In this document: piece by piece, positions 26,155-33,735 of the stretch | Position numbering within the stretch: position 1 is the first letter of the stretch | Layout of the letters: every line of letters starts with the position of its first letter | Origin: Sphingomonadales bacterium | Lineage (GTDB): Bacteria > Bacteroidota > Bacteroidia > NS11-12g > UBA955 | Direction: 5' to 3' | Assembly: GCA_016872175.1 (NCBI GenBank) | Contig: VHBA01000017.1 | Span: forward strand, 1 to 41,156 | DNA: 41,156 nt | The notes under the pieces: model-generated | Told to the model about the DNA's origin: nothing | The model's input: the letters and a program-made list of their open reading frames with translations, nothing else | Database searches by the model: none | Program-made: the position numbers and the translations under genes

Positions 26155-26813
26155 GACATTTCCTCCATCAGACGGGGCATGGTCACAAAAATAAGACTTT
26201 CTGCTTCATCCAAAACTGATTGAACTCCAAGGTTTTGCTGCTCTGTCCACTCCGGGCTCACACGGGCATACATATAGATTCGGCTCAGCGAGAAGGCAAA
26301 TGCCGGATTGTGCACATACTGCATGAGGTATCGAAGCTCGCAAAAACGCTGCAGGCGTTTGTTAAATTCTTCGGTAGTGTTAATGTTAAGCGATATCAAG
26401 TACGCATCAATTACCTCAGGCCGGGTTTGCTCCAGTTCTTTATAAAACCGGGCAATCAAATCCGTTTCCTGTTTAATCAGAATGCGGTCTATCATCAGCT
26501 CTGCAATCAAATGGGCGGCAAACCAGGTGCGGGGTATGTTGTGCTCCTCAAAAACCGGTTTGATGATTTTGCCTATTTCAGGGATAATGTCTTTGAAAAA
26601 GCCTGATTGGTGGAAGCGTTTATCACGCTCAACATGTTTAAGGGTTCCCAGATGAAGAGAATTTGTTTCGGGGTAGTCATGGCCGGGAAACCGTTCCGGT
26701 TGCAGCCGCATACCGGGAAGAAAATTTCGCACAAAGTCGGGTGTCAGCAAGCCCAGGTTGTGGTGCACTTCTCCGGGCCGGTGATCAAAATAGTAATGTG
26801 CGAAATAATTCAA
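26151..26813 (-). CDS. Acyl-carrier-protein phosphodiesterase-like (AcpH/DUF479)
   Basis: AcpH of E. coli hydrolyses the phosphopantetheine arm from ACP; family members belong to the HD-like helical fold. The 220-residue protein starts MNYFAHYYFDHRPGEVHHNLGLLTPDFVRN, which matches the family's NxLAHxxL and LGNLLxDFVRG opening, and keeps LGTLKHVERDKRFH and AAHLIAELMIDRIL in the order expected for metal-binding His and Asp residues. The match is real but distant, and the activity is inferred. The start is TTG at 26813; no ATG exists upstream in frame, and a TAACTTTG box ends 8 nt before it. It is coupled to the PorV-like gene. Confidence 0.72.
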   Translation of the reverse strand: MNYFAHYYFDHRPGEVHHNLGLLTPDFVRNFLPGMRLQPERFPGHDYPETNSLHLGTLKHVERDKRFHQSGFFKDIIPEIGKIIKPVFEEHNIPRTWFAAHLIAELMIDRILIKQETDLIARFYKELEQTRPEVIDAYLISLNINTTEEFNKRLQRFCELRYLMQYVHNPAFAFSLSRIYMYARVSPEWTEQQNLGVQSVLDEAESLIFVTMPRLMEEMS

Positions 26814-26821
26814 TTTGTTTA

Positions 26822-26829
26822 CAAAGTTA
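26822..26829 (-). promoter_or_regulatory. -7 box of the acpH-like/PorV-like operon
   Basis: TAACTTTG on the minus strand ends 8 nt before the TTG start. It is one of two outward-facing boxes in the 77-bp spacer with msrB. Confidence 0.45.
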
Positions 26830-26868
26830 ATCCTGGAGAATTAAAAACCTTTCGGCTGCCGGTGTTGT

Positions 26869-26876
26869 TAATTTTG
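26869..26876 (+). promoter_or_regulatory. -7 box of msrB
   Basis: TAATTTTG on the plus strand ends 14 nt before the msrB ATG. No TTTG is found at the usual -33 distance. Confidence 0.4.
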
Positions 26877-26890
26877 TAAATAATTGAAGC

Positions 26891-27397
26891 ATGCGTTTTT
26901 GCCTGATACTATGCTGCGGTTTAGCGCTTTTTGCCTGCGGATCGGGGAGAAACCCTGCTCAATCTAATACCACAGCCATGCAGAACGAAACACCCGATAC
27001 ATTACTGCCGGTTCCTGCTACCGAGGAGGAATGGAAACAGCGCTTAACACCCGAAGAATACAGGATATTGCGCCAAAAAGGAACGGAAAGACCGTTTAGC
27101 AGCCCGTTTGAGCAGGTATGGGACAGCGGGACCTATGTGTGCAAGGGTTGTGGCAATGAACTGTTTCGCAGCGAAACCAAGTTTGACGCAGGCTGTGGCT
27201 GGCCAAGTTTTTATGAGGCCATGGATAAAAGCAGGGTAAAAGAAATCGTGGATTACAGCCACAGCATGATTCGCACCGAGGTGGTTTGTGCCCGCTGTGG
27301 CGGTCACCTTGGGCATGTTTTTAACGATGGCTATGGTCAACCTACCGGCTTGCGCTATTGTATCAATGGTGTGAGCCTGGGTTTCCGTAAAAAGTAG
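26891..27397 (+). CDS. msrB: Lipoprotein methionine-R-sulfoxide reductase B
   Basis: MsrB repairs oxidised proteins by reducing Met-R-sulfoxide. The 168-residue protein begins with a lipoprotein signal; C16 in LFACGSG would be acylated, so the enzyme is anchored in the envelope and faces the periplasm. The catalytic Cys is C157 in [12 protein letters not shown], and the zinc ligands are C84, C87 (CKGC), C133 and C136 (CARC). C102 (AGCGWPSF) may be the resolving Cys. [17 protein letters not shown] is the usual MsrB opening. With KatG it suggests investment in peroxide defence, though the two genes are not linked. The 5' neighbour diverges. Confidence 0.97.
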   Translation: MRFCLILCCGLALFACGSGRNPAQSNTTAMQNETPDTLLPVPATEEEWKQRLTPEEYRILRQKGTERPFSSPFEQVWDSGTYVCKGCGNELFRSETKFDAGCGWPSFYEAMDKSRVKEIVDYSHSMIRTEVVCARCGGHLGHVFNDGYGQPTGLRYCINGVSLGFRKK

Positions 27398-27404
27398 CGC
27401 TCTT

Positions 27405-27440
27405 TTTATTTGGAATTTTCAATAAAATTCCGTATATTCA
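27405..27440 (+). promoter_or_regulatory. 36-bp promoter-like palindromic element, copy 2
   Basis: It contains TTTG (27409-27412), a 20-bp spacer and TATATTCA (27433-27440). The spacer is filled by a perfect GGAATTTT/AAAATTCC dyad with a 4-nt centre (27412-27431). It starts 7 bp after the msrB stop and points at the OmpA-type gene, leaving a leader of about 50 nt. A near-identical copy is at 20675-20710. Confidence 0.65.
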
Positions 27441-27496
27441 CGTTAAGGTGACATCATTTCACAAAAGAGCCTCATAAATTTAACCCTATTTCACCA

Positions 27497-29167
27497 TTGA
27501 ATAAACAAATCCTCTGGGTATTCATAGCCCTTTTTTGCTGTCAGGGTATGCTATGGGGACAATGTAAAAAAACCACACAGACCCTCGACGGCGGCACTGC
27601 CACAGGCACTTTATGCAAGCAAAAAATAAAAGCTTCCTACGGTGGATGGATGATTCAGGAATACAGAAAGGGAACCTGGAATTTTACCAACGACGACGGA
27701 AAATTATTCAAAACCGGCAACTATGTGGCCGAAGATGGTGTCGGATACCGAACAGGAGACTGGACATGGTACAATGAAGAAGGTAAACCCTTTGTAGTGG
27801 TTAACTATTTTAGAGATAAAAAATCTAAATTAACGGTACTGGACAGTGGCTGGGCCAGAATGGGGGATGATTCCATGTTTGTGACTGGGGCAGATGATTC
27901 TCATGTAAATCTGTTTTTTACCGACGGAAAAACACACATTGATTATTGCAAAATCGCACCCGGGTTTGCCATTGATTTAAATAAAATAAAAAATAAAACC
28001 GTTGATTCTGCAACCATTAAACCAATACCCGGAGTAATTGGAATTAATACCAGTGCACTGAGAGGTCAAACCAACGTTACAACTAAAAAGGAAAATATTA
28101 TCTGGAAAGACGCCACACTTATAACTATGTTTCCGGGTTTAGCGGGGCTTACCGGGCAAAATGCAGAACCAATAGCTGAGGAGCAAAATCTGATTATAAA
28201 TCCGGGATTTAATACCATTAAAAAAGACGATGGTGTTGGGAAATTGTTTTTTCACGATGCCCTGATGAAAGGCTGGGGTGTTGCCAATGAATCACCCGAC
28301 TATTACCGTGAGTTTGGATTGCAGTTTTTAGGCTTTCGTGCAGGCGGTGTCAATTATGAGGTAATTCGAGGCACACTGAAAAAGAAGCTGGTAGCAGGCA
28401 AAACATATTGTTTTCGCTACCAGGTAAAACTGAAATATGATGATAATTACGCTATAAACAGTGTAGGCGCGGTTTTTACTGACACCAAGCTAAATAAAAT
28501 ATTCTCGCGTGATTTATTGGCTGATATGCCTTCAAAGGTTTTATCACCCCAGGCCCTCCCCATGGCGCTCAGAGACTCATGGATGACGATATCAGGTTCA
28601 TTTGTGGCAACAGGTGGGGAGGAATTTGTTTACATTGGGCAGTTCAGCCACAAGGCCAACACCAAATTTTGGCCTTTGGATTCCCTCTTTACCGGATTAA
28701 CCTCCGGCGAAATTTATTACTACTTCCAAAATCCTGTGCTGATGGAAAAAGGGGCCGGCACGAACTGTCCATGTAATACTGACGAATGTGTTCCTGATTC
28801 CGCATTTACTGAACAAGCAGAAACACGGGAGAGCTTTGTCTTACGTGATGTACAATTTGCCACGGGTAGTGCTCGCTTGTTGCCGGAGTCTTTCCCTGTG
28901 CTGGACAGCCTAGCAGAGCAACTGATGGAGAATACTGTCTGGAAACTTGAAATTACGGGTCATACAGACAATCAGGGGCAAGCGGATGATAACCTCAAAC
29001 TATCGGTCAGGCGTGGTAAGGCCGTGTATGATTACCTTTCAGGAAAGGGGGTTTCAACAGTTCGAATGAAATTCAACGGCAAAGGCGATACTGAACCTGT
29101 GGAAGACAATGAAACCGAGGATGGGCGGGCCATAAACCGCGGGGTAGAATTTGTTATTCTCAGATAA
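27497..29167 (+). CDS. Multidomain OmpA-family outer-membrane/peptidoglycan protein
   Basis: The 556-residue exported protein (signal MNKQILWVFIALFCCQGMLWG) has three parts. Residues about 45-110 carry MORN-like repeats (GTWNFTNDDGKLFKTGNY, GDWTWYNEEGKPF). Residues about 235-410 form a jelly-roll-like unit that starts LIINPGFN and contains GGVNYEVIRGTLKKKLVAGKTYCFRY, a layout common in Bacteroidota surface proteins. The C-terminal 120 residues are an OmpA domain (VQFATGSARLLPESFPVLDSL, ITGHTDNQG, LSVRRGKAVYDYL, NRGVEF) that binds peptidoglycan. The start is TTG at 27497, since no in-frame ATG or GTG lies upstream. It ends exactly against the stop of the convergent ABC gene. Confidence 0.85.
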   Translation: MNKQILWVFIALFCCQGMLWGQCKKTTQTLDGGTATGTLCKQKIKASYGGWMIQEYRKGTWNFTNDDGKLFKTGNYVAEDGVGYRTGDWTWYNEEGKPFVVVNYFRDKKSKLTVLDSGWARMGDDSMFVTGADDSHVNLFFTDGKTHIDYCKIAPGFAIDLNKIKNKTVDSATIKPIPGVIGINTSALRGQTNVTTKKENIIWKDATLITMFPGLAGLTGQNAEPIAEEQNLIINPGFNTIKKDDGVGKLFFHDALMKGWGVANESPDYYREFGLQFLGFRAGGVNYEVIRGTLKKKLVAGKTYCFRYQVKLKYDDNYAINSVGAVFTDTKLNKIFSRDLLADMPSKVLSPQALPMALRDSWMTISGSFVATGGEEFVYIGQFSHKANTKFWPLDSLFTGLTSGEIYYYFQNPVLMEKGAGTNCPCNTDECVPDSAFTEQAETRESFVLRDVQFATGSARLLPESFPVLDSLAEQLMENTVWKLEITGHTDNQGQADDNLKLSVRRGKAVYDYLSGKGVSTVRMKFNGKGDTEPVEDNETEDGRAINRGVEFVILR

Positions 29168-29854
29168 TTACTGGGCGTTGTTCTCAATTACACCATCCCT
29201 CACCCGCACCATACGCTTGGCATAGCGGGCAATATCTTCTTCATGGGTTACCAGTATAATGGTGTTTCCCTTTGCATGAATTTCATCAAACAAAGCCATG
29301 ATTTCCTTGCTGGTATTGGTGTCCAGGTTTCCGGTAGGTTCATCGGCCAGCAGTATGCTGGGATTATTGATGAGGGATCTTGCCACAGCTACACGTTGAC
29401 GTTGTCCTCCGCTTAGCTCATTGGGCTTATGACTCATACGGTCGCTAAGTCCTACATCATTTAGAGCCGCTTTGGCGCGTTCGGTGCGTTCCTTTTTGCT
29501 AACACCGGCATACACCAGGGGTAAAGCCACATTGTCAAGCGCTGTTAGCCTTCCCAGCAGGTTAAAGGTTTGAAACACGAAGCCAATTTCCATATTGCGG
29601 ATATGGCTGAGTTCGCCATCTGACATACTGCTAACCTCTTTGCCGTTGAGGATATAGGTTCCGGCTGTGGGAGTGTCCAGACAGCCTATGATATTCATCA
29701 GTGTACTTTTACCCGAACCACTGGGGCCCATCAATGCAACATATTCACCCCTTATTATTTCCAGGTTGATATCGCGCAGTGCATACACAATCTGTTCGCC
29801 CAGTTCATAGCGTTTTTGAATACCGGTTAGGGATATAAGGGCATTGTCCGGCAT
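29168..29854 (-). CDS. ABC transporter ATPase, LolD/MacB-like
   Basis: The 228-residue cytosolic ATPase has Walker [11 protein letters not shown]-loop FVFQTFNLL, signature [15 protein letters not shown], Walker [13 protein letters not shown] and switch His in VTHEEDIA. The phrase [14 protein letters not shown] and the compact size place it with the LolD/MacB/FtsE group. These power MacB-type permeases that move lipoproteins or substrates across the envelope without true membrane channels. No permease gene is next to it, so its partner must be encoded elsewhere. The ATG overlaps the gatC stop by one base (TGATG), so it is the last gene of the DUF4199-plsC-gatC operon. Confidence 0.93.
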   Translation of the reverse strand: MPDNALISLTGIQKRYELGEQIVYALRDINLEIIRGEYVALMGPSGSGKSTLMNIIGCLDTPTAGTYILNGKEVSSMSDGELSHIRNMEIGFVFQTFNLLGRLTALDNVALPLVYAGVSKKERTERAKAALNDVGLSDRMSHKPNELSGGQRQRVAVARSLINNPSILLADEPTGNLDTNTSKEIMALFDEIHAKGNTIILVTHEEDIARYAKRMVRVRDGVIENNAQ

Positions 29855-30150
29855 CAGTCAGTTTGGCCGATTACTTTGGGCACGCGGAAGAAATCGCTGT
29901 CTTTTTTGGGTGCATTTTTCAGCGCTTCCTCGTGGGTTATTTCCTGCTCCACTTTGTCTTCACGAAGGTTGTTTACCCTGTCTGTCATGTATATCAGGGG
30001 TTCTACACCATCGGTGTTTACTTCATTCAGTTTTTCACACATCTCCAGGATGTTTTCCAGATCCCGGCGCATTTTTTCAGCTGTCTCACCTTCAAATTTC
30101 AGGCGACATAAAGCCGCCAGTTCCTGTACTTTTTCGGGCGTTATTTTCAT
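29854..30150 (-). CDS. gatC: Asp-tRNA(Asn)/Glu-tRNA(Gln) amidotransferase subunit C
   Basis: GatC is the small subunit that wraps GatA and GatB in the enzyme converting Glu-tRNA(Gln) to Gln-tRNA(Gln). The 98-residue length is typical. Family features are the N-terminal [17 protein letters not shown], the amphipathic [23 protein letters not shown], and the C-terminal [11 protein letters not shown]. The start overlaps the plsC stop by 4 nt and the stop overlaps the ABC ATPase start by 1 nt. gatA and gatB are not in the window, so the subunit is expressed with envelope genes rather than with its partners. Confidence 0.95.
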   Translation of the reverse strand: MKITPEKVQELAALCRLKFEGETAEKMRRDLENILEMCEKLNEVNTDGVEPLIYMTDRVNNLREDKVEQEITHEEALKNAPKKDSDFFRVPKVIGQTD

Positions 30151-30881
30151 GCGTAAACCTTTCTCTTTTTTAGGTTGGTATCCATCACATCAAAAACAGT
30201 TTGTTCCAGTTTGCCTGCATCCTCCGCACCCATGCCGCGGGTATCAATGGCTTCGTGGATATTCATACGCATCAAGCCGGGAAACGCTATCCATGAATAC
30301 ACATCCATTCTTTTGTGATTGTCAGGCAAAGTTACGGGAATTATCACGGCTTCCTGCTCAATTGCAAGACGGAACGCACCCGGTTTAAACTTATGTAATT
30401 TTGGGGTATCGGTCGGAATTTTACCTTCGGGAAAGATAATCATGTGCGCACCGTTGCGCATTTTTTCTGCAGCCAGGTGAAAGGCAGTGTGCGAACTGCG
30501 CAGATTTTCCCGTTTCACGGGCACATCCAATGTATCAAACCATTTGCTGAACAAGGGAACCTGGCTTAGTTCCATTTTAGCCATGAAAAAATTAAATCCC
30601 GGTAAATACGTGCCGCAGGTTAGGATATCGAGGTAACTGCAGTGGTTGGCGCAATAAATAATACGCCGGCCTTTTGGGATTTCTGCCTCACGGGTAATGA
30701 CTGGAATCAGGCCTGCGGGAACACAGGTAAGCACACCCCATACCCTGCGAAGTCTGTGCGCTACGGGATATGTTTTTTTAAATGAGAGAAAGACATAAAA
30801 TAATGGCCACATTGCCAGAAATAGAGACGCGAACCACAGTCCGGCCCAGCCCAGCCATATTTTACCCGCAATTTTCTTCAT
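30147..30881 (-). CDS. plsC: 1-acyl-sn-glycerol-3-phosphate acyltransferase-like protein
   Basis: PlsC-family enzymes acylate lysophosphatidic acid at the membrane to give phosphatidic acid. The 244-residue protein starts with a hydrophobic hairpin (WLGWAGLWFASLFLAMWPLFYVFL). The acyltransferase blocks follow in order: NHCSYLDI (the catalytic His and Asp), FMAKMEL, DVPVKREN, IIFPEGKIPTD and VIIPVTL. The FPEGK in block III, for the usual FPEGT, is a small variation. ATG at 30881 is chosen because it overlaps the DUF4199 stop (ATGA) and starts just before the first helix. Other acyl acceptors cannot be excluded. Confidence 0.88.
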   Translation of the reverse strand: MKKIAGKIWLGWAGLWFASLFLAMWPLFYVFLSFKKTYPVAHRLRRVWGVLTCVPAGLIPVITREAEIPKGRRIIYCANHCSYLDILTCGTYLPGFNFFMAKMELSQVPLFSKWFDTLDVPVKRENLRSSHTAFHLAAEKMRNGAHMIIFPEGKIPTDTPKLHKFKPGAFRLAIEQEAVIIPVTLPDNHKRMDVYSWIAFPGLMRMNIHEAIDTRGMGAEDAGKLEQTVFDVMDTNLKKRKVYA

Positions 30882-31396
30882 GCATTTCGCCCACTGCGCA
30901 CAAATACCAGCAGCGCAATTACCACGCCCGTACTCAAACACATCTGTATCTGAGAAACACTGATTGACATAGGATCAAGCTGCTTGCTTATGTAGGCATT
31001 GGCCTCCTCTATTTTGGCTGCCTGTTCTTCTTTTTTAAATTCTTTTTCTATGCGGGCAGTCTGGTGCTTCATGGCAATAGCTGTATATGCTTTGATTTTG
31101 CCGGGTTCGTTTTTCAAAACATGTTGCAGCCCCGCCACTGTGCACATTGCAACCAGCAAGGAAGTAAGCAAGCTGCCAAAAAGCGCTTTACCCAAATTAA
31201 CAGGAGATACAGAATCTTTTTTCAGCTGTTTGAGAAACTGCCAAACTGCCAGACCAGTAAAAACAACGTTTCCCAGCAAGGGCAGTACTGCACCAAAAGA
31301 CGAGGTAAGGTACAAGTCCCTGTACCAGTATATTAGGTGCATGGCGGTAGCCGCCGATCCGTAGGCAAGTCCATACAAAGCAATTTTCTTAAACAT
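30878..31396 (-). CDS. DUF4199-like membrane protein
   Basis: The 172-residue protein has four hydrophobic segments: about residues 5-22, 35-50, 70-90 and 148-165. Between the third and fourth is a charged, coiled-coil-like stretch (QTARIEKEFKKEEQAAKIEEANAYI). This layout and size fit the DUF4199 family common in Bacteroidota, of unknown function. The DUF assignment is from memory of the layout and is only moderately sure. ATG at 31396 is used; CATCTTTG, one base from consensus, lies 5 nt upstream. The stop overlaps the plsC start by 4 nt, making it the first gene of DUF4199-plsC-gatC-ABC. Confidence 0.72.
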   Translation of the reverse strand: MFKKIALYGLAYGSAATAMHLIYWYRDLYLTSSFGAVLPLLGNVVFTGLAVWQFLKQLKKDSVSPVNLGKALFGSLLTSLLVAMCTVAGLQHVLKNEPGKIKAYTAIAMKHQTARIEKEFKKEEQAAKIEEANAYISKQLDPMSISVSQIQMCLSTGVVIALLVFVRSGRNA

Positions 31397-31409
31397 GACT
31401 GCAAAGATG

Positions 31410-31442
31410 CATAAAATAAAGTGCCAGGGCGCCTGTTGGCAC
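31410..31442 (-). terminator. Weak terminator after the PUR-family gene
   Basis: On the minus strand GTGCCA and TGGCAC enclose a GC-rich centre and are followed by TTTATTTTATG. It lies 25 bp after the DUF3276 stop and just before the DUF4199 promoter region. Confidence 0.45.
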
Positions 31443-31467
31443 CTAATCATTCTACAAAAGCAGTGAA

Positions 31468-31782
31468 TTATTCGCTGTCTTTTGGCTCTTCCGAATCCCT
31501 GCTTAGGTATTCGTCAAAATCATACTCAGGCAGCAGATTGGTTTTCACGTGGCCTATGGTCTCATGGAGTGCATCCCTGAATTTGTGAAAATCCTCTTTG
31601 TACAAGTGAATTTTCGTTTTGATGAAGTTGCCATCATCAAATTTGCTACGCTTGCTCTCCGTGATGGTGATGTAATAGTCGCTGTTGCGGGTGGCTTTTA
31701 CATCAAAAAAATAGGTTCGTTTGCCTGCTCTGATTCGTTTTGAAAAAATTTCTTCTTGTTCGTTGCGGTAGTCTTCTCCCAT
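31468..31782 (-). CDS. PUR-family nucleic-acid-binding protein (DUF3276)
   Basis: The 104-residue cytosolic protein is a bacterial Pur-alpha-like single-domain protein, known to form dimers that bind single-stranded DNA or RNA. The core is EIFSKRIRAGKRTYFFDVKATRNSDYYITITESKR, then HLYKEDFHKFRDALHETIGHV, giving the whirly-like four strands and one helix. The tail is acidic (DEYLSRDSEEPKDSE). Unlike most genes here it has a clear Shine-Dalgarno site (AAGGAG, 10 nt before ATG) and a full promoter with a roughly 30-nt leader. This suggests strong, regulated expression. A weak terminator separates it from the DUF4199 operon downstream. Confidence 0.92.
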   Translation of the reverse strand: MGEDYRNEQEEIFSKRIRAGKRTYFFDVKATRNSDYYITITESKRSKFDDGNFIKTKIHLYKEDFHKFRDALHETIGHVKTNLLPEYDFDEYLSRDSEEPKDSE

Positions 31783-31817
31783 ATATTGTGTATCTCCTTA
31801 TTTTCAAGTGCTTAGGA

Positions 31818-31849
31818 CAAATGTATGGGAATGAAACGAAGATTTCAAA
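31818..31849 (-). promoter_or_regulatory. Consensus promoter of the PUR-family gene
   Basis: On the minus strand TTTG (31846-31849), a 20-bp spacer and TACATTTG (31818-31825) match the Bacteroidota sigma-A consensus in full. It is the best promoter in the window. Confidence 0.8.
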
Positions 31850-31893
31850 ATTATTTTTTTTGTGTAAAATATAATTATTGTAACCGTAAAAAA

Positions 31894-33663
31894 TTATTGG
31901 CCATGGCCTTGCAGCTGATGCAATTCTGTGAAACTGCCGCCAGCTTTAACCAGATCGGCAAAAGTTCCCTGCTCTTCGATAACACCATCATTTAGCAGAA
32001 TGATATGATCTGCGGCCTGCAGCGATGCCAGCCGATGGCTGATGATAATGGCCGTTTTCCCCTCGAGCTTGCTGGTGAGGGATTGTATGATTTCTTTCTC
32101 TGTGTCGGCATCCACCGCACTCAGGCAATCGTCAAAAATATACAAATCAGCGTCCTTGATGAAGGCTCTGGCAATGGAAACCCGCTGTTTCTGACCCCCG
32201 GAAAGCAAAACACCTCTTTCTCCCAGCAGGGTTTTCAACCCAAGCGGAAATTGTGCTATATCCCGCCCCAAACCGGCCATCATGGCGGCTTCGGTTATTT
32301 TTTCCTCCGATTCTTCACCCTCTGCAACACCAAAGGCAATGTTGCCGGCCAGTGTATCGCTGAACAAAAAAACATCCTGGGGCACATAGGCAATGTGCCG
32401 GTTAAAATCGCTGCGTGAAATATCCAGAGGGGGCACATCATCAAAAAGGATTTTTCCGCTGTCGGGTACAGACTGACAGCTTAGTAACTGGGCCATGGTG
32501 GTTTTTCCGCAGCCCGTTTTTCCGGTTATGCCCAGAATCTTCCCTTTTGGAATCACCAGGTTAATATCCGTCAATGCCGGTTTCCTGGCCCCCGGATAGG
32601 TAAATGTCACGTTCTGCCAGGTAATCTGATGATGGAATTGAAATGGCAGGATATGGTCAGACTCTACTTCTACAGGATAGTCCAGAAATTCATTGATACG
32701 TTTCTGACTTGCCGCTGCCTTTTGCACCAGTGCAGTGGTCCAGCCAAGGCTGGCTACGGGCCAGATCAGCATATTCAGGTACAAGATAAATTCTGCAATA
32801 TTTCCTGCACTGAATGTGCCCGCCTCAACAGCCTTACCGCCCAGAAACAATACCATCAGTGTACTAATACCAACCAGCAATATCATCAGTGGGAAAAACA
32901 GGCTGTTTACCACAGCCAGTCGCATATTCAGCCGGCGGTATTCTTCTGTTTTGGCCGAAAAATCCTCGAAAAATGAACGTTCCGAGCCAAAAGATTTGAT
33001 AACCCGAATACCTGCAAATGTTTCCTGTGAAGCGGTGGTAAGCACGCTTAGCTGGCTTTGTATATCGGCATTACGGCGGTTTATAATTTTACTGACGTGG
33101 TAAATACTGTAGCTAAGCAGAGGCAGTGGAATGAGCACCCATAGCGTTAATTCCGTGTTGACCATCATCATTTGCGTGATTACCGTAATGAATGTAAAAA
33201 TGATATTTGCAAAATACATCACGGCCGGCCCCACATACATGCGCACATTGCTTACATCTTCGCCAATACGGGCCATCATATCGCCTGTAAAATGCGCGCG
33301 GTAAAACGACACTCCCAGCCGCTGATATTGGTTGTAGATGTCGTTTTTAAGGTCAAATTCAACCTTGCGGCTCACTACCACTATACTCTGCCGCATCAGG
33401 TACATAAATACACCTTTCAGTGCAGCCGCCAGAAGCAGCAATACCACAAAGCCCGCCGCTGAGGCATACACAATACCTATTAGGGCTTCACCCCCAAGTC
33501 CAGAGGCTGTGCGGCTATGCACTACCGCTTCGTTCAGTCCTTCGCGCACAAAAACGGCCACATAAACGCCCACCATGTTGCTCAGTACGATACAGAAAAC
33601 GCCAAACAGCATTTTGCCTGCATAACGCTTAAAGTAAATATTGAGTGCAAGCAATTCCTTCAT
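31894..33663 (-). CDS. ABC exporter half-transporter (MdlA/MsbA-like)
   Basis: The 589-residue protein fuses a six-helix type I exporter domain (about 1-310) to an ATPase domain (about 340-589). Motifs: Walker A ITGKTGCGKTTMAQ, Q-loop YVPQDVFLF, signature LSGGQKQRVSIARAF, Walker B LYIFDDCLSAVD, switch His IIISHRLASL. The residue after Walker B is Asp, not the usual catalytic Glu, as in MdlA-type subunits that pair with a fully active partner. No partner gene is adjacent, so it may act as a homodimer or with a distant partner. Substrates could be lipids, drugs or peptides. A TACCTTTG box ends 10 nt before the ATG. Confidence 0.92.
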   Translation of the reverse strand: MKELLALNIYFKRYAGKMLFGVFCIVLSNMVGVYVAVFVREGLNEAVVHSRTASGLGGEALIGIVYASAAGFVVLLLLAAALKGVFMYLMRQSIVVVSRKVEFDLKNDIYNQYQRLGVSFYRAHFTGDMMARIGEDVSNVRMYVGPAVMYFANIIFTFITVITQMMMVNTELTLWVLIPLPLLSYSIYHVSKIINRRNADIQSQLSVLTTASQETFAGIRVIKSFGSERSFFEDFSAKTEEYRRLNMRLAVVNSLFFPLMILLVGISTLMVLFLGGKAVEAGTFSAGNIAEFILYLNMLIWPVASLGWTTALVQKAAASQKRINEFLDYPVEVESDHILPFQFHHQITWQNVTFTYPGARKPALTDINLVIPKGKILGITGKTGCGKTTMAQLLSCQSVPDSGKILFDDVPPLDISRSDFNRHIAYVPQDVFLFSDTLAGNIAFGVAEGEESEEKITEAAMMAGLGRDIAQFPLGLKTLLGERGVLLSGGQKQRVSIARAFIKDADLYIFDDCLSAVDADTEKEIIQSLTSKLEGKTAIIISHRLASLQAADHIILLNDGVIEEQGTFADLVKAGGSFTELHQLQGHGQ

Positions 33664-33673
33664 GACCGGGCCG

Positions 33674-33681
33674 CAAAGGTA
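33674..33681 (-). promoter_or_regulatory. -7 box of the ABC exporter gene
   Basis: TACCTTTG on the minus strand fits TAnnTTTG and ends 10 nt before the ATG at 33663. It supports that start over an in-frame codon nine residues upstream. Confidence 0.5.
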
Positions 33682-33735
33682 ATCGAACAAAGGCGCTGAT
33701 AAGGAATAACAGCGGTATTAATCCTTAAGAGTCTG

